From positions 1,062,001-1,126,000 of the forward strand of contig NZ_JASGBI010000001.1 in the NCBI RefSeq assembly GCF_030053425.1: DNA of 64,000 bases. The letters are read 5' to 3'. Below, in pieces: positions 11,226-21,132 of this stretch. Each line of letters opens with the position of its first letter. Within the stretch, counting starts at the first letter, position 1. A program made the position numbers and the translations under genes. Origin of the DNA: Lysobacter stagni. Its GTDB lineage: Bacteria > Pseudomonadota > Gammaproteobacteria > Xanthomonadales > Xanthomonadaceae. The notes under the pieces are model-generated. The model was not told where the DNA came from, did no database searches, and saw nothing but the letters and a program-made list of their open reading frames with translations.

Positions 11226-14200
11226 TCAGGCCTGCACGGCCTGTCGTTGCGCGGCGAGGAACGCACGCAGCGAAGCCGGTTTGACCGGCTTGGTCAGCAC
11301 GCGGCAGCCATGCTCGCGCGCGGCGATCTTCAACGCATCGCTGCCATCGCCGGTGAGCAGGGCGGCGGGCAGCGTGCGTCCACATTGCGCGCGCAATGCA
11401 TCGATCACGCCAAGGCCGTCCAGTCGATCGTGCAGGTGGTAGTCCACCAGCGCCACGTCGGGCTGCTGCGGCAACAGTGCCAGCGCCTCGTCGGCATTGG
11501 CGGCGGTCAGCGCGACCACGCCCCAGCGCTGAAGCAGGCTGCGCATGCCATCGAGGATCTCCCGATCGTTGTCCACGCACAGCACGCGCAGCCCGGCGAG
11601 GGAATCGCCGCCGACCACCAGGTGCGGCTCCGGCAACGGCGCGACATACATCGCGCGGCCAAAGGGCACGGTGATGGAGAACACGCTGCCCACGTTGATA
11701 CGGGACCGCACGCGCAACGGATGCTCGAGCGTCCGGGCGATGCGCTGGCAGATCGACAGGCCCAGGCCGAGTCCGCGCTCGCCGCCCAGGCTGGGCTGCT
11801 CGAAGCGGCGGAACTCGTCGAAGATCTGCGTCAGATGGTGCTCGGAAATGCCCGGACCGCTGTCCCACACCTGCAGCTCCACCGCACCGTCGCGGATGCG
11901 CGCGGCGATCAGCACGCCGCCTTCGCGCGTGTAGCGCAGTGCGTTGGCCAGGAAGTTCTGCAACGCGCGTCGCAGCAGTCGACGGTCGCTGCGCACGGGA
12001 CGCGGGCGATCCGGCGCGCGTACGCGCAGCTGCAGACCGCGGCCCGCAGCGACCGGCGCGTACTGCGCCACCAGTTCGCGCAGCAGCTCGTTGACGTCGA
12101 AGTCGGTGATCTCGATACGCAGCGCGCCGGCGTCGAGGCGCGAGATGTCGAGCAGGCCGTCGAGCAGGTCCTCGGCGGCGCGCAGCGAGGCATCGACGCG
12201 CTCGGCCAGGCGTGCCTGCTCACTCGAATCCGGCGTTTCGCGCAACGCGCTGGCGAACAGGCGTGCGGCGTTGAGCGGCTGCAGCACGTCGTGGCTGATC
12301 GCGGCGAGGAAGCGCGTCTTGGATTGTTGTGCGGCCTCGGCTTCCCGAGTTCGCAGCTCCACGCGCTGCTCCAGCGTTTCGTTGACCTCGCGCAGGCCCT
12401 GCTCGGCGCGCTTGTAGTCGGTGACATCGCTGTAGGTGGTGACATAACCGCCCGGCAACGGGCGCCCGCGCATCTCGATCACCTGGCCGTTCGCGCGCAC
12501 GCGTTCGAACACGTGCGGCGCGCCCGCGCGAAGGTGGTTGAGCCGGCGCCGCACCTGCTCCTCGATGTCGCCGGGCCCCATCTCGCCGCGTTCGGCGTTC
12601 CAGCGGATCAGGTCGGTGACGGGGCGGCCGACGTAGAGCATGCCGTCGGGGTATTCGAACAGCTCCTGGTAGCGGCGGTTCCATGCGACCAGGCGCATCT
12701 CGGCATCCACCACGCTGACGCCCTGGCTGATGTTCTCCAGCGTGGTCGAGAGAATCTGCCGGTTGAAACGCAGCTCCTGGTTCGCCTCGTCCAGCAGCGC
12801 CACCACTTCGCCCAGCTCCATGCCTGAGCCGCGCAGCGCGGTGGTCAGCGTGAGTCGCGCCGAGGCGGCACCGATGGCCGAGGCCAGGAGGCGTTCGGTG
12901 AACTGTGCGAGCGCGCGATCCGCGGGTTCCTCCGGCTGCCAGGCACGCCCCTGCTGCTGTGCATACTCCTCGAACGCGCGACGCGCGTGGCGTTCACCGA
13001 CGATGCGTTCGGCCAACGCCAGCAGTTCACCGCCGCGCACACTGCCCGCCCAACCGCCGGGCCCAAGCGCGGGCCGCTGCACGTAGGGGTCGAGGAAAGG
13101 CGCGGCGAGCAACTGCTCCTGCAAGCGCGGGCGCTGCCGCACCGACACGAACACGAACACGCCGACGTTGAACAGCAGCGACCAGAATGTGCCGTGCGTG
13201 AGCGGGTCCCACCCGTGCAGGCCGAACAACTGTTCAGGACGCAGCCAGTCCACGCCCAGCGGCCCCTGTTCGATCCACCCGGTCGCGAGCCAGCCGCCCC
13301 GGGCCAGCGCCGGCAGCAGCAGTGTGTACAACCACAGCACGGTGCCGGCGAACAGGCCGGCGAACGCGCCCGCGCGACTCGCGCCGCGCCAGTACAGGCC
13401 ACCGATCAACGCCGGTGCGAACTGCGCGACGGCGGCGAATGCGAGCAGGCCGTGCTGCGCCAGCGTGTCCTCGCCCGCGGCGTAATAGGCCGAACCGCGG
13501 TGATAGCCGTAGGCCATCATCGCCAGCACGAAGATGGTGACGCGCCGCACCCACAGCACCTGCTTGTCGATGCCGATGCTCTCGTTCGGGGCGCGTCCGT
13601 GCAGGGCGCCGCCGCGCAGCAGCAGCGGCATGATCAGGTCGTTGCTGACCATGGTCGCCAGCGCGACGCTGGCCACGATCACCATGCCGGTCGCCGCGGA
13701 GAAGCCGCCGATGTAGACGATCAGCGCGAGCGTTTCCTGCTTCAGCGCCAGTGGCAGCGCCAGAACGTAGGTGTCCGGCGAGGCGCCGGTGCCGGCGAGC
13801 AGGCTCTGGCCCGCCAGCGTGATCGGCACCACCAGCAGCGAGATCAGCACCAGGTACGCGCCGAACAGCCAGCGCGCGGAGCGAAGGTCGGATGGGTCCT
13901 GGCATTCGACCACCGCGACATGGAACTGGCGCGGCAGGCACACGATGGCGGTGAAAGCCAACAACGTCTGCGCGACGAAGCCCGCCGGGAGACCCGGTGC
14001 CATCACCACCGGCGCGGCCTGCACCATCCGTTCGAGCAGGTTGCCCGAGCCCGGCAGGTGCAACAGCGCGAATACGCCGATGGCGAGGAAGGCCAGCAGC
14101 TTCACCAGCGATTCGAGCGCGACCGCCAGCACCATGCCGCGGTGGTGCTCGGTGGCATCGATCTGGCGCGTGCCGAACAGGATCGCGAACACCGCCAGCA

Positions 14201-14696
14201 GCAGCGCGACGTAGAACGCAGGATCGGACAGCAGGCCGGCATCGCTGGGCACATCGGCCAGCACTTCCACGCTCATCGCCACGGCCTTGAACTGCAGTGC
14301 GACGTAAGGCACCGCGGCGGTCAGCGCGACCGCCGCCACCAGCGCCGCCAGCCCAGGCGCGCGGCCGTAGCGCGAGGACAGGAAGTCGGCGATCGAGACG
14401 ATGCGGTGCTCGCCGGAGATCAGGACCAGACGTTCCAGGATTCGCCAGCCGAAGGCCAGCATCAGCAACGGGCCGAGATAGATCGGCAGGAAGCCCAGCC
14501 CCGTGCGGGCCGCGGTACCCACCGCGCCGTAGAAGGTCCACGACGAGCAGTACACCGCCAGCGCCAGTGAATACACCGCCGGTCGCAACCAGCGCGCCTT
14601 GGGCGTGGTCTCGCGCTGGTCGCCGTAGTAGGCGACCACGAACAGCACGCCGACGTAGCCCGCCGACACCAGCAGCAGAATCCAACCCGGGATCAC
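11226..14696 (-). CDS. SSS-transporter-fused PAS hybrid histidine kinase, CrbS/MxtR-like
   Basis: A 1156-residue multidomain sensor. Residues about 1-510 form a sodium:solute-symporter (SLC5) membrane domain with a dozen or so helices. A linker and a PAS domain follow (about 655-760, GVSVVDAEMRLVAWNRRYQELF), then HisKA with His802 in ISHDVLQPLNAARLF, an ATPase domain (DSGPGISEHHL, GLGLSICQRI), and a C-terminal receiver with Asp1085 in VALVDYHLHD. This order is that of CrbS/MxtR/CbrA-type kinases. CrbS senses acetate-related signals and phosphorylates CrbR to induce acs. GTG start at 14696 after GGAAGGA. The acs and NarL-regulator genes 3-7 kb away favour CrbS over CbrA, since no NtrC-type partner is near. 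Confidence 0.88.
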   Translation of the reverse strand: MIPGWILLLVSAGYVGVLFVVAYYGDQRETTPKARWLRPAVYSLALAVYCSSWTFYGAVGTAARTGLGFLPIYLGPLLMLAFGWRILERLVLISGEHRIVSIADFLSSRYGRAPGLAALVAAVALTAAVPYVALQFKAVAMSVEVLADVPSDAGLLSDPAFYVALLLAVFAILFGTRQIDATEHHRGMVLAVALESLVKLLAFLAIGVFALLHLPGSGNLLERMVQAAPVVMAPGLPAGFVAQTLLAFTAIVCLPRQFHVAVVECQDPSDLRSARWLFGAYLVLISLLVVPITLAGQSLLAGTGASPDTYVLALPLALKQETLALIVYIGGFSAATGMVIVASVALATMVSNDLIMPLLLRGGALHGRAPNESIGIDKQVLWVRRVTIFVLAMMAYGYHRGSAYYAAGEDTLAQHGLLAFAAVAQFAPALIGGLYWRGASRAGAFAGLFAGTVLWLYTLLLPALARGGWLATGWIEQGPLGVDWLRPEQLFGLHGWDPLTHGTFWSLLFNVGVFVFVSVRQRPRLQEQLLAAPFLDPYVQRPALGPGGWAGSVRGGELLALAERIVGERHARRAFEEYAQQQGRAWQPEEPADRALAQFTERLLASAIGAASARLTLTTALRGSGMELGEVVALLDEANQELRFNRQILSTTLENISQGVSVVDAEMRLVAWNRRYQELFEYPDGMLYVGRPVTDLIRWNAERGEMGPGDIEEQVRRRLNHLRAGAPHVFERVRANGQVIEMRGRPLPGGYVTTYSDVTDYKRAEQGLREVNETLEQRVELRTREAEAAQQSKTRFLAAISHDVLQPLNAARLFASALRETPDSSEQARLAERVDASLRAAEDLLDGLLDISRLDAGALRIEITDFDVNELLRELVAQYAPVAAGRGLQLRVRAPDRPRPVRSDRRLLRRALQNFLANALRYTREGGVLIAARIRDGAVELQVWDSGPGISEHHLTQIFDEFRRFEQPSLGGERGLGLGLSICQRIARTLEHPLRVRSRINVGSVFSITVPFGRAMYVAPLPEPHLVVGGDSLAGLRVLCVDNDREILDGMRSLLQRWGVVALTAANADEALALLPQQPDVALVDYHLHDRLDGLGVIDALRAQCGRTLPAALLTGDGSDALKIAAREHGCRVLTKPVKPASLRAFLAAQRQAVQA

Positions 14697-14780
14697 CCTG
14701 CGTCCTTCCTCGTGCGATGACGGACCGAGTGTAGAACGGCCCGCGCCCGCGGGCTCGGCCGCGGGGGCTGAACGCGCGCG

Positions 14781-16196
14781 TCAGATCAGGGAATCGGCAA
14801 GACGGGCAATGCCTTCCACGCTGCGATGCCAGCGTGGCCGGCGCCGCCAGTCCTCGAGCGTGACCCGCTGCGCATCGGCCAGGTAGCCGTCCTGGACCGC
14901 GTGCAGGCGGGCTGTCACGGCCGGATCGAAGCAGACCAGTCCCGCCTCCGCATTGAGGGCGAAGGAGCGGATGTCGAGGTTGATCGAACCGATCAGCGCG
15001 ATGCGGCCGTCGACACTCAGGTGCTTGGCATGCAGGAAGTGCGGACGGTGCAGGGCGATGTGCACGCCGGCCTGCAGCAGTTCGTCGTAGTACGACCGCT
15101 GGGCCCAGCGTGTGAGCCGCTGGTTGTTGCTCAGCGACAGGATCAGCTGCACTTCCACGCCCGACAGCGCCGCCACGCGCAGCGCGCCGAGGGTGACGTC
15201 GTCCGGCACGAAGTAGGGCGTGGTCAGCACCACGCGCTGCCTCGCGCGCTGGATCAGCGCGACCACGACGTTGCGCGCATTCTCGAACGGATACGCCGGG
15301 CCGCCCGGAAGCAGCTGGGCTGGCGTGTTTCCGGCAAGCGTGTCGACGAAGGCATCCAGAGTCAGCCGCTCACCCGTCTCGATGAACCAGTCGCTCGCGA
15401 ACAATGCCGCGATCTGCCGCACCACCGGCCCGCGAACGCGTGCGACCAGCTCGCGATTGGGATGCTCGCGCACGAAGGTGGCGTCGGCCAGGTTCTGCGA
15501 GCCGACATAGCCCCACGTCCGGTCGATCAGCGCGAGCTTGCGATGGTTGCGCAGGTCCATGCGCGACAGGCTGCGCCAGGCCAGCCCACCGGCGAGCATC
15601 GCGTGGACCTCGACCCCGGCCGCTGTGAGCGGACGCCGGAACGCGCGCAGGCCCGGCTTGGCACCCACCGCATCGAGGAGCACGCGGCACCGCACGCCGC
15701 GCGCGGCGGCGCGCACCAGCGCGTCGGCGACGGCGCGGCCGCTGCGGTCATCGAACATGAGGTAGTACAGCAGGTGCACTTCCTCGCGGGCGGCATCGAT
15801 GTCGGCAATCAGCGAGGCCAGCGACGCGTCGTAGTCGTCGAGCAGCTCGACCGAGTTGCCCTGCATGGGCATGAAATCGCCCAGGCGCTCGATGAGTCGC
15901 GTGATGTCCTCGGTGTCGCTTTGTCCGGGCGACCAGCGCAGCGCGCCCAGGCCGGCCTGGCGATCGCGAATCAGCTGCGAGGCATGCGCCTGGCGCTGGC
16001 GTCGCACCCGCGCCAGCCATGGATGTCCCAGCACCAGATAGAGCGGCAGCCCGAACAGCGGCACGAACCCGACCAGCAGCAACCAGCTGCGCGCCGCCGC
16101 CGGTGGACTGCGTACCGGGATCCACGCCAGCGCCGCCAGCCGGATCAGCCAGTCCAGCAGGAACAGCCAGTAACCGGGGATCAGGTCGAAGCCCAT
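14781..16196 (-). CDS. cls: Cardiolipin synthase / phospholipase D family
   Basis: A 471-residue inner-membrane protein with two N-terminal membrane segments (about 5-22 and 35-55) and two phospholipase D HKD motifs: HRKLALIDRTWGYVGS and HAKHLSVDGRIALIGS. These are the catalytic sites of bacterial cardiolipin synthases, which join two phosphatidylglycerol molecules. Start at ATG 16196 (MGFDLIPGYW), because the frame upstream codes no conserved sequence and overlaps the divergent regulator gene. The first motif reads NHRK, with His and Lys both in place. Confidence 0.9.
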   Translation of the reverse strand: MGFDLIPGYWLFLLDWLIRLAALAWIPVRSPPAAARSWLLLVGFVPLFGLPLYLVLGHPWLARVRRQRQAHASQLIRDRQAGLGALRWSPGQSDTEDITRLIERLGDFMPMQGNSVELLDDYDASLASLIADIDAAREEVHLLYYLMFDDRSGRAVADALVRAAARGVRCRVLLDAVGAKPGLRAFRRPLTAAGVEVHAMLAGGLAWRSLSRMDLRNHRKLALIDRTWGYVGSQNLADATFVREHPNRELVARVRGPVVRQIAALFASDWFIETGERLTLDAFVDTLAGNTPAQLLPGGPAYPFENARNVVVALIQRARQRVVLTTPYFVPDDVTLGALRVAALSGVEVQLILSLSNNQRLTRWAQRSYYDELLQAGVHIALHRPHFLHAKHLSVDGRIALIGSINLDIRSFALNAEAGLVCFDPAVTARLHAVQDGYLADAQRVTLEDWRRRPRWHRSVEGIARLADSLI

Positions 16197-16311
16197 GCCG
16201 GCATTGGAGCACGTTCCGCATACGACATTGGCGTGGTGCATTTGGGAACGTTCCCATGGCCGCCAATGGATACGCCGCCCAGGCTCAAGGCCTTTGTCAA
16301 AGGCGGCATGC

Positions 16312-17304
16312 ATGAAACGAATGAACTGGAAGTGGGCAGATCTTGGAAGGGCGATGCTGGAGGGGCCGTCGCAGGGCGCGTGGGCGCGTTGCATGGCGGC
16401 GTCCCGTCTGGGCAGCATCGAACTGGCCGCCCAGGAATGGTCGATCTGGGTGCAGGTGCGCGGCCAGGCGTGGGTCGAGGCGAAGGAAGGGCGCTTCTTC
16501 CTGCGTCGCGGCGACTGGATTGCCCTGTCGCGCGACTCGCACCCGACCCTGCAGGCGGACCCGGGCGGCCTGTGCGTCGGGGTGTCCGTCGCTGACGATG
16601 CGATGAAGGCGATGGCACAGTTCTCGGAGTTCGGCCTGCATGCGGGTCGGGGGCACCTGGCGCAGCGTGACGTGCGCACCTACACGCGGCTATGGCATCG
16701 GCTGGCGGCGAATCTGGACAAGGGCGCCTCCCCGCCTCGCATGGACGCGCCACTCCGTTGCCTTCTGCTGCATCTGGAATCGATGCAGGGCGAGTACCGC
16801 TCGCGCCTGCAGCGCTGCCCTGGCCCGTCGCTCGGACGCAAGCGACAGGTATTCGACCGCATGCAGCGCGCCCGCCTGTACCTGGAGGGCAACTGCGATC
16901 GCATGGTGCGCGTGAGCGAGCTGGCGGAGAGGACGCAGTTCTCGGTCTGGTACTTCTCGAAAGTGTTCCACAAGCTGTACGACGAGAGCCCTCAGTCGGC
17001 GTCCGCGGCCATGCGACTGGAGCACGCGGCGAACCTGCTGGTCTCCACGCCGATGACCATCGGCGAGGTCAGCGTGGCGTCCGGTTTCGACAACAACTGC
17101 AGCTTCGCGCGCAGCTTCCGCGCGCGCTTCGGCATGACGGCGACGGACTACCGAGGTGGACAGCACTTTCGCCACGACGCGCAAACCTGCGGAACGGCGC
17201 GGGCAAATCACATCGCCGCCCCCGGCGATTCGGTCGGCTACGCCCGGAAAAACGCCGATTCCCCCTCCCGCCCTAACGTGACTGGACGTTTAACACGCCC
17301 ATAA
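16312..17304 (+). CDS. AraC-family transcriptional regulator with C-terminal extension
   Basis: About 330 residues. The N-terminal half (about 1-190) has no recognised motif and resembles cupin-like AraC sensor domains. A double helix-turn-helix lies at about 195-285 (VRVSELAERTQFSVWYFSKVFHKLY and IGEVSVASGFDNNCSFARSFRARFGMTATDYR). An unusual basic tail of about 45 residues follows the canonical end. Start set at ATG 16312 (MKRMNWKW); the longer open frame begins inside the divergent cls promoter region. Only 21 bp separate it from the TonB receptor, so the two are probably co-transcribed or the receptor promoter lies inside this gene. A role as regulator of the receptor is inferred. Confidence 0.82.
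   Translation: MKRMNWKWADLGRAMLEGPSQGAWARCMAASRLGSIELAAQEWSIWVQVRGQAWVEAKEGRFFLRRGDWIALSRDSHPTLQADPGGLCVGVSVADDAMKAMAQFSEFGLHAGRGHLAQRDVRTYTRLWHRLAANLDKGASPPRMDAPLRCLLLHLESMQGEYRSRLQRCPGPSLGRKRQVFDRMQRARLYLEGNCDRMVRVSELAERTQFSVWYFSKVFHKLYDESPQSASAAMRLEHAANLLVSTPMTIGEVSVASGFDNNCSFARSFRARFGMTATDYRGGQHFRHDAQTCGTARANHIAAPGDSVGYARKNADSPSRPNVTGRLTRP
17275..17290. promoter_or_regulatory. Small palindrome upstream of the TonB receptor
   Basis: AACGT-N6-ACGTT lies at 17275-17290, inside the last codons of the AraC gene and 36 bp before the receptor start. It is a candidate regulator site for a receptor promoter embedded in the regulator's 3' end. It is short, so chance is possible. Confidence 0.25.
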
Positions 17305-17325
17305 CGCGGCGGGAGAGAAGTACAG

Positions 17326-20247
17326 ATGAAGCAATACAACAAGCGCGCCGCCGTGCGCGTCGGCATGCTGCCGTTCGGCATTGCGATCGCGCTGGCGCCG
17401 GTGATGGCAAGCGCACAGGAAGCTGCGGAGAAGAACGCCACTACGCTCGATGCCGTGACGGTAACCGGCTCGCGCATCCGCCAGGCAAGCATCGAAACCG
17501 CACAGCCGGTCATCAGCCTGAGCAGGGCCGACATCCAGAAGCAGGGCTTCACCAGTGTTGCGGACATCGTGCAGAACATCAGCGCGGCCGGCTCGCCTGC
17601 GATCAGCCGCGCTGATGCGCTGGCCTCCGGCGAAGAGGTTGGCGGCCAGTACGTGGATCTGCGCAATCTGGGCCCCCAACGCACGCTGGTGCTGATCGAC
17701 GGCAAGCGCATGGGCGTCAGCTCGGGTGGGTACTCCGACTTGGCTTCGATTCCTACCTCAGCGGTGGAGCGCATTGAAGTGCTGACGGATGGTGCGTCGG
17801 CGCTTTATGGCTCTGACGCGATCGCTGGTGTGATCAACATCATCACGCGCAGGAACTTCGACGGTGCGGAAGCCAGCGCTTACATTGGTCAGTACGGCCA
17901 GGGTGACGGTGATAAGCAGGTCTACAGCTTCATCCTGGGAAGCGCGGGCGAACGCAGCGCGGTCATGCTGGGAGCGGAGTACACCAAGGAAGATCCGGTC
18001 GCAGCATCTGCCCGTCCGTTCAGTGCTTACGGTCAGGGCCCCTACCATCCCGCTCCCATTGACCTTGCCAACGGCACGGTCGCATCGAACGGATGGAGTG
18101 CGGTCTCTGCGCGCGGTGTGATCTCGAGCGGTCCTTGTGGCGGCGGTCTGCCCTCAGTCTCCACTGAGGCGCTTTGTGGAAAGGGCATCGGTCGCAGCTG
18201 GTCTGTGGATGCAGGCGGCGACCCGGCGAAGTTCGCCGACTACCACCCGACCAACGCCTCCGACTACGCCAACTCCAACGCGCAGATGCTGCTGCAGACG
18301 GGCATCGAGCGTCGGTCGCTCTTCGCCAATGGCGGATACGACATCACCGACAACGTGCGCTTCACCGCGGATGCCCTCTACACGCATCGCGAGACGCTGC
18401 AGCAGATCGCGGGCTATCCCTACCGTTCCTCGGCCTACGGCACTCCGCTGGCCGCGACGAGCTATTTCAACCCGCTGGGCAAGAACATCACCTTCCAGCG
18501 TCGTACTTGGGAAGTGCCGCGTCAGACTCGCTCGGAACTGACGACCTATCGCTTCTCGGGGGGCTTCGAAGGCTCCTTCGACATCGGCAACAAGCCTTGG
18601 GACTGGGATGCCGGCTATGTCTACAACCAGAACAAGGGCCTCAAGACCGGCACCGGCAATCTGTTCCTTCCTCACGTTGAGGATGCCGTGGGTCCGTCGT
18701 TCCTCGATGCGGATGGTGTGATCAGGTGTGGCGGTGCGGGCGCGGCGATCGAAGGTTGCGTGCCCTGGAACCCGCTTTCGCCATATGGCGCCGCCACTGC
18801 CGGCAACCTTTCGGATCCGGCGTTGCAGGCCTATCTGTTCCTGCCGAGCCATGACACTTCCGAGACCACCACTCAGGTCTACAGCGCCAATATCAGCGGC
18901 GTCCTGGGCACTCTGCCGGCCGGCGACGTCGGTATGGCCGCCGGTTTCGAGCACAGGCGCGAGCAAGCCCGGTACGAGCCGGATGCGCTGAACCAGTCGG
19001 GCCTTTCCACGGACCTGTCCGGTGGCGTGACGGCAGGAGGCTACTCCCTGAATGAGTTCTACCTTGAGTTCAACGTGCCGATCCTCGCGGATGTGGCCGG
19101 CGCCAAGGAGCTCTCGTTCGATGTTGCGGGTCGCTACTCCGACTACGACACCTTCGGCAACACCGTGAACGGCAAGTTCGGCCTCAAGTGGAAGCCGATC
19201 GACGACCTGCTGGTGCGCGGCACGTACTCCACGGGCTTCCGTGCGCCGACGGTGTCCGACCTGTATGGCGGCACCAGCGAAACGTTCGACAGCTACACCG
19301 ACCCTTGCGACACGCTGTTTGGTGCGGCGACGCGTAACGCCGACGTGGCCACCCGTTGCGTGGGTAGTGTGCCGGCGAACTTCCGTCAGGAAGCCTCGGG
19401 CGGCGCGCCGGCGAGTGGACCGGGTGCGCAGTCGAATTATGCGTATCTGTCCGGGTCCAATCCGCTCCTGACGCCGGAAACGTCCAAGAGTTCCACCATT
19501 GGCTTTGTCTACAGCCCCGCCTGGGCTGAAGGCCTGGACGTCAGTCTCGACTGGTGGAAGATCCGGATCGATAACGTCATTGCCTCGGAATCCGTCACCT
19601 CCATCCTCAACGCGTGCTACGTACAGAACATTGCATGCGCTGGCTTCGAGCGTGACACCAAGACCGGCCAGGTCGTGGATGCGACACGTACGCTGGTTAA
19701 CGGTGGCTATCAGGAGTCGGCTGGCTACGACCTGGGGGTGGCCTATCGCCTTCCTGAGACCTCCATCGGTCAGTTCAAGATCGACTGGAAGTCGACCTAT
19801 GTCGACTATCTTGAGTACAAGCGCGACAACGAAACGGATACCCCGGTCATTCTGTACACCGGCTGGGGTTCCAACTTCCGGATCCGCTCGAACCTGACGA
19901 TCGACTGGACGAAGAGCGACTTCGGCGCTTCTTGGTCGACGCGCTATTACTCGAGTATGAGAGAGGCATGCGCGTATGACCTGCAGGGTGGACCGGAATG
20001 CAACATCCCGGGCTTCGTGTCTGCGTACACGCTGGAGCAGCCTTCCCACGAGCGCGGCGCCAACACGTTCCATGACGTGCAGTTCCGTTACAACACGCCT
20101 TGGAATGCGACCGTGGCCGTGGGCGCGAACAACGTGTTCGACCATCAGGGTCCGGTCATGTACAGCGATCCGAATAGCGATTTCGACTACTACGGTGGTT
20201 TCGACATCGGTCGCTTCTACTACCTGAAGTATCAGCAGCGCTTCTGA
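17326..20247 (+). CDS. TonB-dependent outer-membrane receptor
   Basis: A 973-residue outer-membrane active transporter. Signal peptide 1-29 (cleaved after MASAQ or ASA). A TonB-box region follows (TLDAVTVTGSRIR), then the plug domain (about 48-165, with VLIDGKRM and GSDAIAGVINIITRR) and a large barrel ending in aromatic KYQQRF. Such receptors import siderophores, vitamin B12 or oligosaccharides using TonB-ExbBD energy; this one has no N-terminal signalling extension. The xanthomonad family is large and ligands cannot be predicted. The neighbouring AraC gene suggests a substrate-responsive system. RBS GGGAGA at 17311. A strong hairpin terminator follows. Confidence 0.93.
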   Translation: MKQYNKRAAVRVGMLPFGIAIALAPVMASAQEAAEKNATTLDAVTVTGSRIRQASIETAQPVISLSRADIQKQGFTSVADIVQNISAAGSPAISRADALASGEEVGGQYVDLRNLGPQRTLVLIDGKRMGVSSGGYSDLASIPTSAVERIEVLTDGASALYGSDAIAGVINIITRRNFDGAEASAYIGQYGQGDGDKQVYSFILGSAGERSAVMLGAEYTKEDPVAASARPFSAYGQGPYHPAPIDLANGTVASNGWSAVSARGVISSGPCGGGLPSVSTEALCGKGIGRSWSVDAGGDPAKFADYHPTNASDYANSNAQMLLQTGIERRSLFANGGYDITDNVRFTADALYTHRETLQQIAGYPYRSSAYGTPLAATSYFNPLGKNITFQRRTWEVPRQTRSELTTYRFSGGFEGSFDIGNKPWDWDAGYVYNQNKGLKTGTGNLFLPHVEDAVGPSFLDADGVIRCGGAGAAIEGCVPWNPLSPYGAATAGNLSDPALQAYLFLPSHDTSETTTQVYSANISGVLGTLPAGDVGMAAGFEHRREQARYEPDALNQSGLSTDLSGGVTAGGYSLNEFYLEFNVPILADVAGAKELSFDVAGRYSDYDTFGNTVNGKFGLKWKPIDDLLVRGTYSTGFRAPTVSDLYGGTSETFDSYTDPCDTLFGAATRNADVATRCVGSVPANFRQEASGGAPASGPGAQSNYAYLSGSNPLLTPETSKSSTIGFVYSPAWAEGLDVSLDWWKIRIDNVIASESVTSILNACYVQNIACAGFERDTKTGQVVDATRTLVNGGYQESAGYDLGVAYRLPETSIGQFKIDWKSTYVDYLEYKRDNETDTPVILYTGWGSNFRIRSNLTIDWTKSDFGASWSTRYYSSMREACAYDLQGGPECNIPGFVSAYTLEQPSHERGANTFHDVQFRYNTPWNATVAVGANNVFDHQGPVMYSDPNSDFDYYGGFDIGRFYYLKYQQRF

Positions 20248-20275
20248 TCGGCAGTCTCACCGCAACAAGCAGTAC

Positions 20276-20303
20276 CACTACGGCCCCGCAAGGGGCCGTA
20301 GTG
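20276..20303 (+). terminator. Terminator of the TonB receptor gene
   Basis: A perfect 12-bp stem (CACTACGGCCCC with its complement), loop GCAA, followed by CTTTGTG, 28 bp after the receptor stop codon. Confidence 0.8.
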
Positions 20304-20383
20304 CTTTGTGAACTCCTTTCCTGTACGCCGGCAACGCGCATGAAGTTGGGCAGCGGCCGCGCATGCCCGGAATACGCCCAAAC

Positions 20384-20411
20384 AAAAAGCCCGCCTTTCG
20401 GCGGGCTTTTT
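20384..20411 (-). terminator. Terminator of the rpmB-rpmG operon, possibly bidirectional
   Basis: A perfect 12-bp stem AAAAAGCCCGCC / GGCGGGCTTTTT with loop TTTC. The A and T runs on both sides let it work in either direction. It lies 33 bp downstream of the rpmG stop. Confidence 0.85.
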
Positions 20412-20443
20412 GCTTTATCGCATCGAACAAGCCGGAAGGCGGC

Positions 20444-20608
20444 TTACTTGATCTTGCCTTCCTTGTACGTCACGTGCTTACGAACGACGGGGTCGTACTT
20501 CTTGACCTCCATCTTGTTCGGCGTGTTCTTCTTGTTCTTGTCCGTGGTGTAGAAGTGGCCGGTGCCGGCCGAGGAGATCAGGCGGATCTTGTCGCGCTTG
20601 GAAGCCAT
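20444..20608 (-). CDS. rpmG: 50S ribosomal protein L33
   Basis: A 54-residue basic protein beginning [20 protein letters not shown] and ending VTYKEGKIK, typical of bacterial L33. It lacks the Cys pairs of the zinc-binding form, so it is the C-minus type. It lies 13 bp downstream of rpmB in a conserved ribosomal pair. An AG-rich ribosome site precedes ATG 20608. Confidence 0.97.
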   Translation of the reverse strand: MASKRDKIRLISSAGTGHFYTTDKNKKNTPNKMEVKKYDPVVRKHVTYKEGKIK

Positions 20609-20621
20609 GGTTCAGTTCTCC

Positions 20622-20858
20622 TCAGATCTTCTCGCCGCGGGCACGCATGTCGGCCAGCACGGCGTCGATGCCGTTCTTGTCGATGGTGCGCAGGGCAGCG
20701 CTGGAAACGCGCAGCTTCACCCAACGGTTTTCCGAAGCGACCCAGAAGCGGCGCTCGTGGAGGTTGGGGAGGAAACGGCGGCGGGTCTTGTTCATGGCAT
20801 GCGAGACGTTGTTGCCAGTCGTCGTTCGCTTGCCCGTTACTTGGCATACACGGGACAT
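20622..20858 (-). CDS. rpmB: 50S ribosomal protein L28
   Basis: A 78-residue ribosomal protein, [21 protein letters not shown]... through [16 protein letters not shown], the standard L28 signature. Start at ATG 20858; the longer frame to 21083 has no homology to L28. First gene of the rpmB-rpmG operon. The 274 bp upstream, up to the DUF885 stop, contain only G/C-rich sequence and the presumed promoter. Confidence 0.97.
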   Translation of the reverse strand: MSRVCQVTGKRTTTGNNVSHAMNKTRRRFLPNLHERRFWVASENRWVKLRVSSAALRTIDKNGIDAVLADMRARGEKI

Positions 20859-21132
20859 ACGCACCTCGAGAGGTAATGGGCTTCCCTTGGCCAGGGAGGC
20901 GGCGGCCCCTCCGCTTCCGGACTTCCGGCGGCGGTGCACGATGCGGGTTGGATTTCCTGGCTGCCGGTGGCGGGGCGGAATCGTGCTTCCGGGTCCCGCC
21001 CGGTCGTGGCCACAAGGGCAGACCGGACGCAGCGAGCCGCGCATTATGCCCGGGAACCGTGTCCCGGGCAAGCACTTATCCACAGGCCCTGTGGCGGCCG
21101 GGTGTCGCCGCCATACCGGCGCGCGGCCGGAC

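Noticed and set aside
9906..14696. CbrA as the identity of the SSS-fused kinase
   Set aside because: CbrA pairs with the NtrC-type CbrB, which is absent here; the NarL-type regulator and acs nearby fit CrbS better, though sequence alone does not exclude CbrA.
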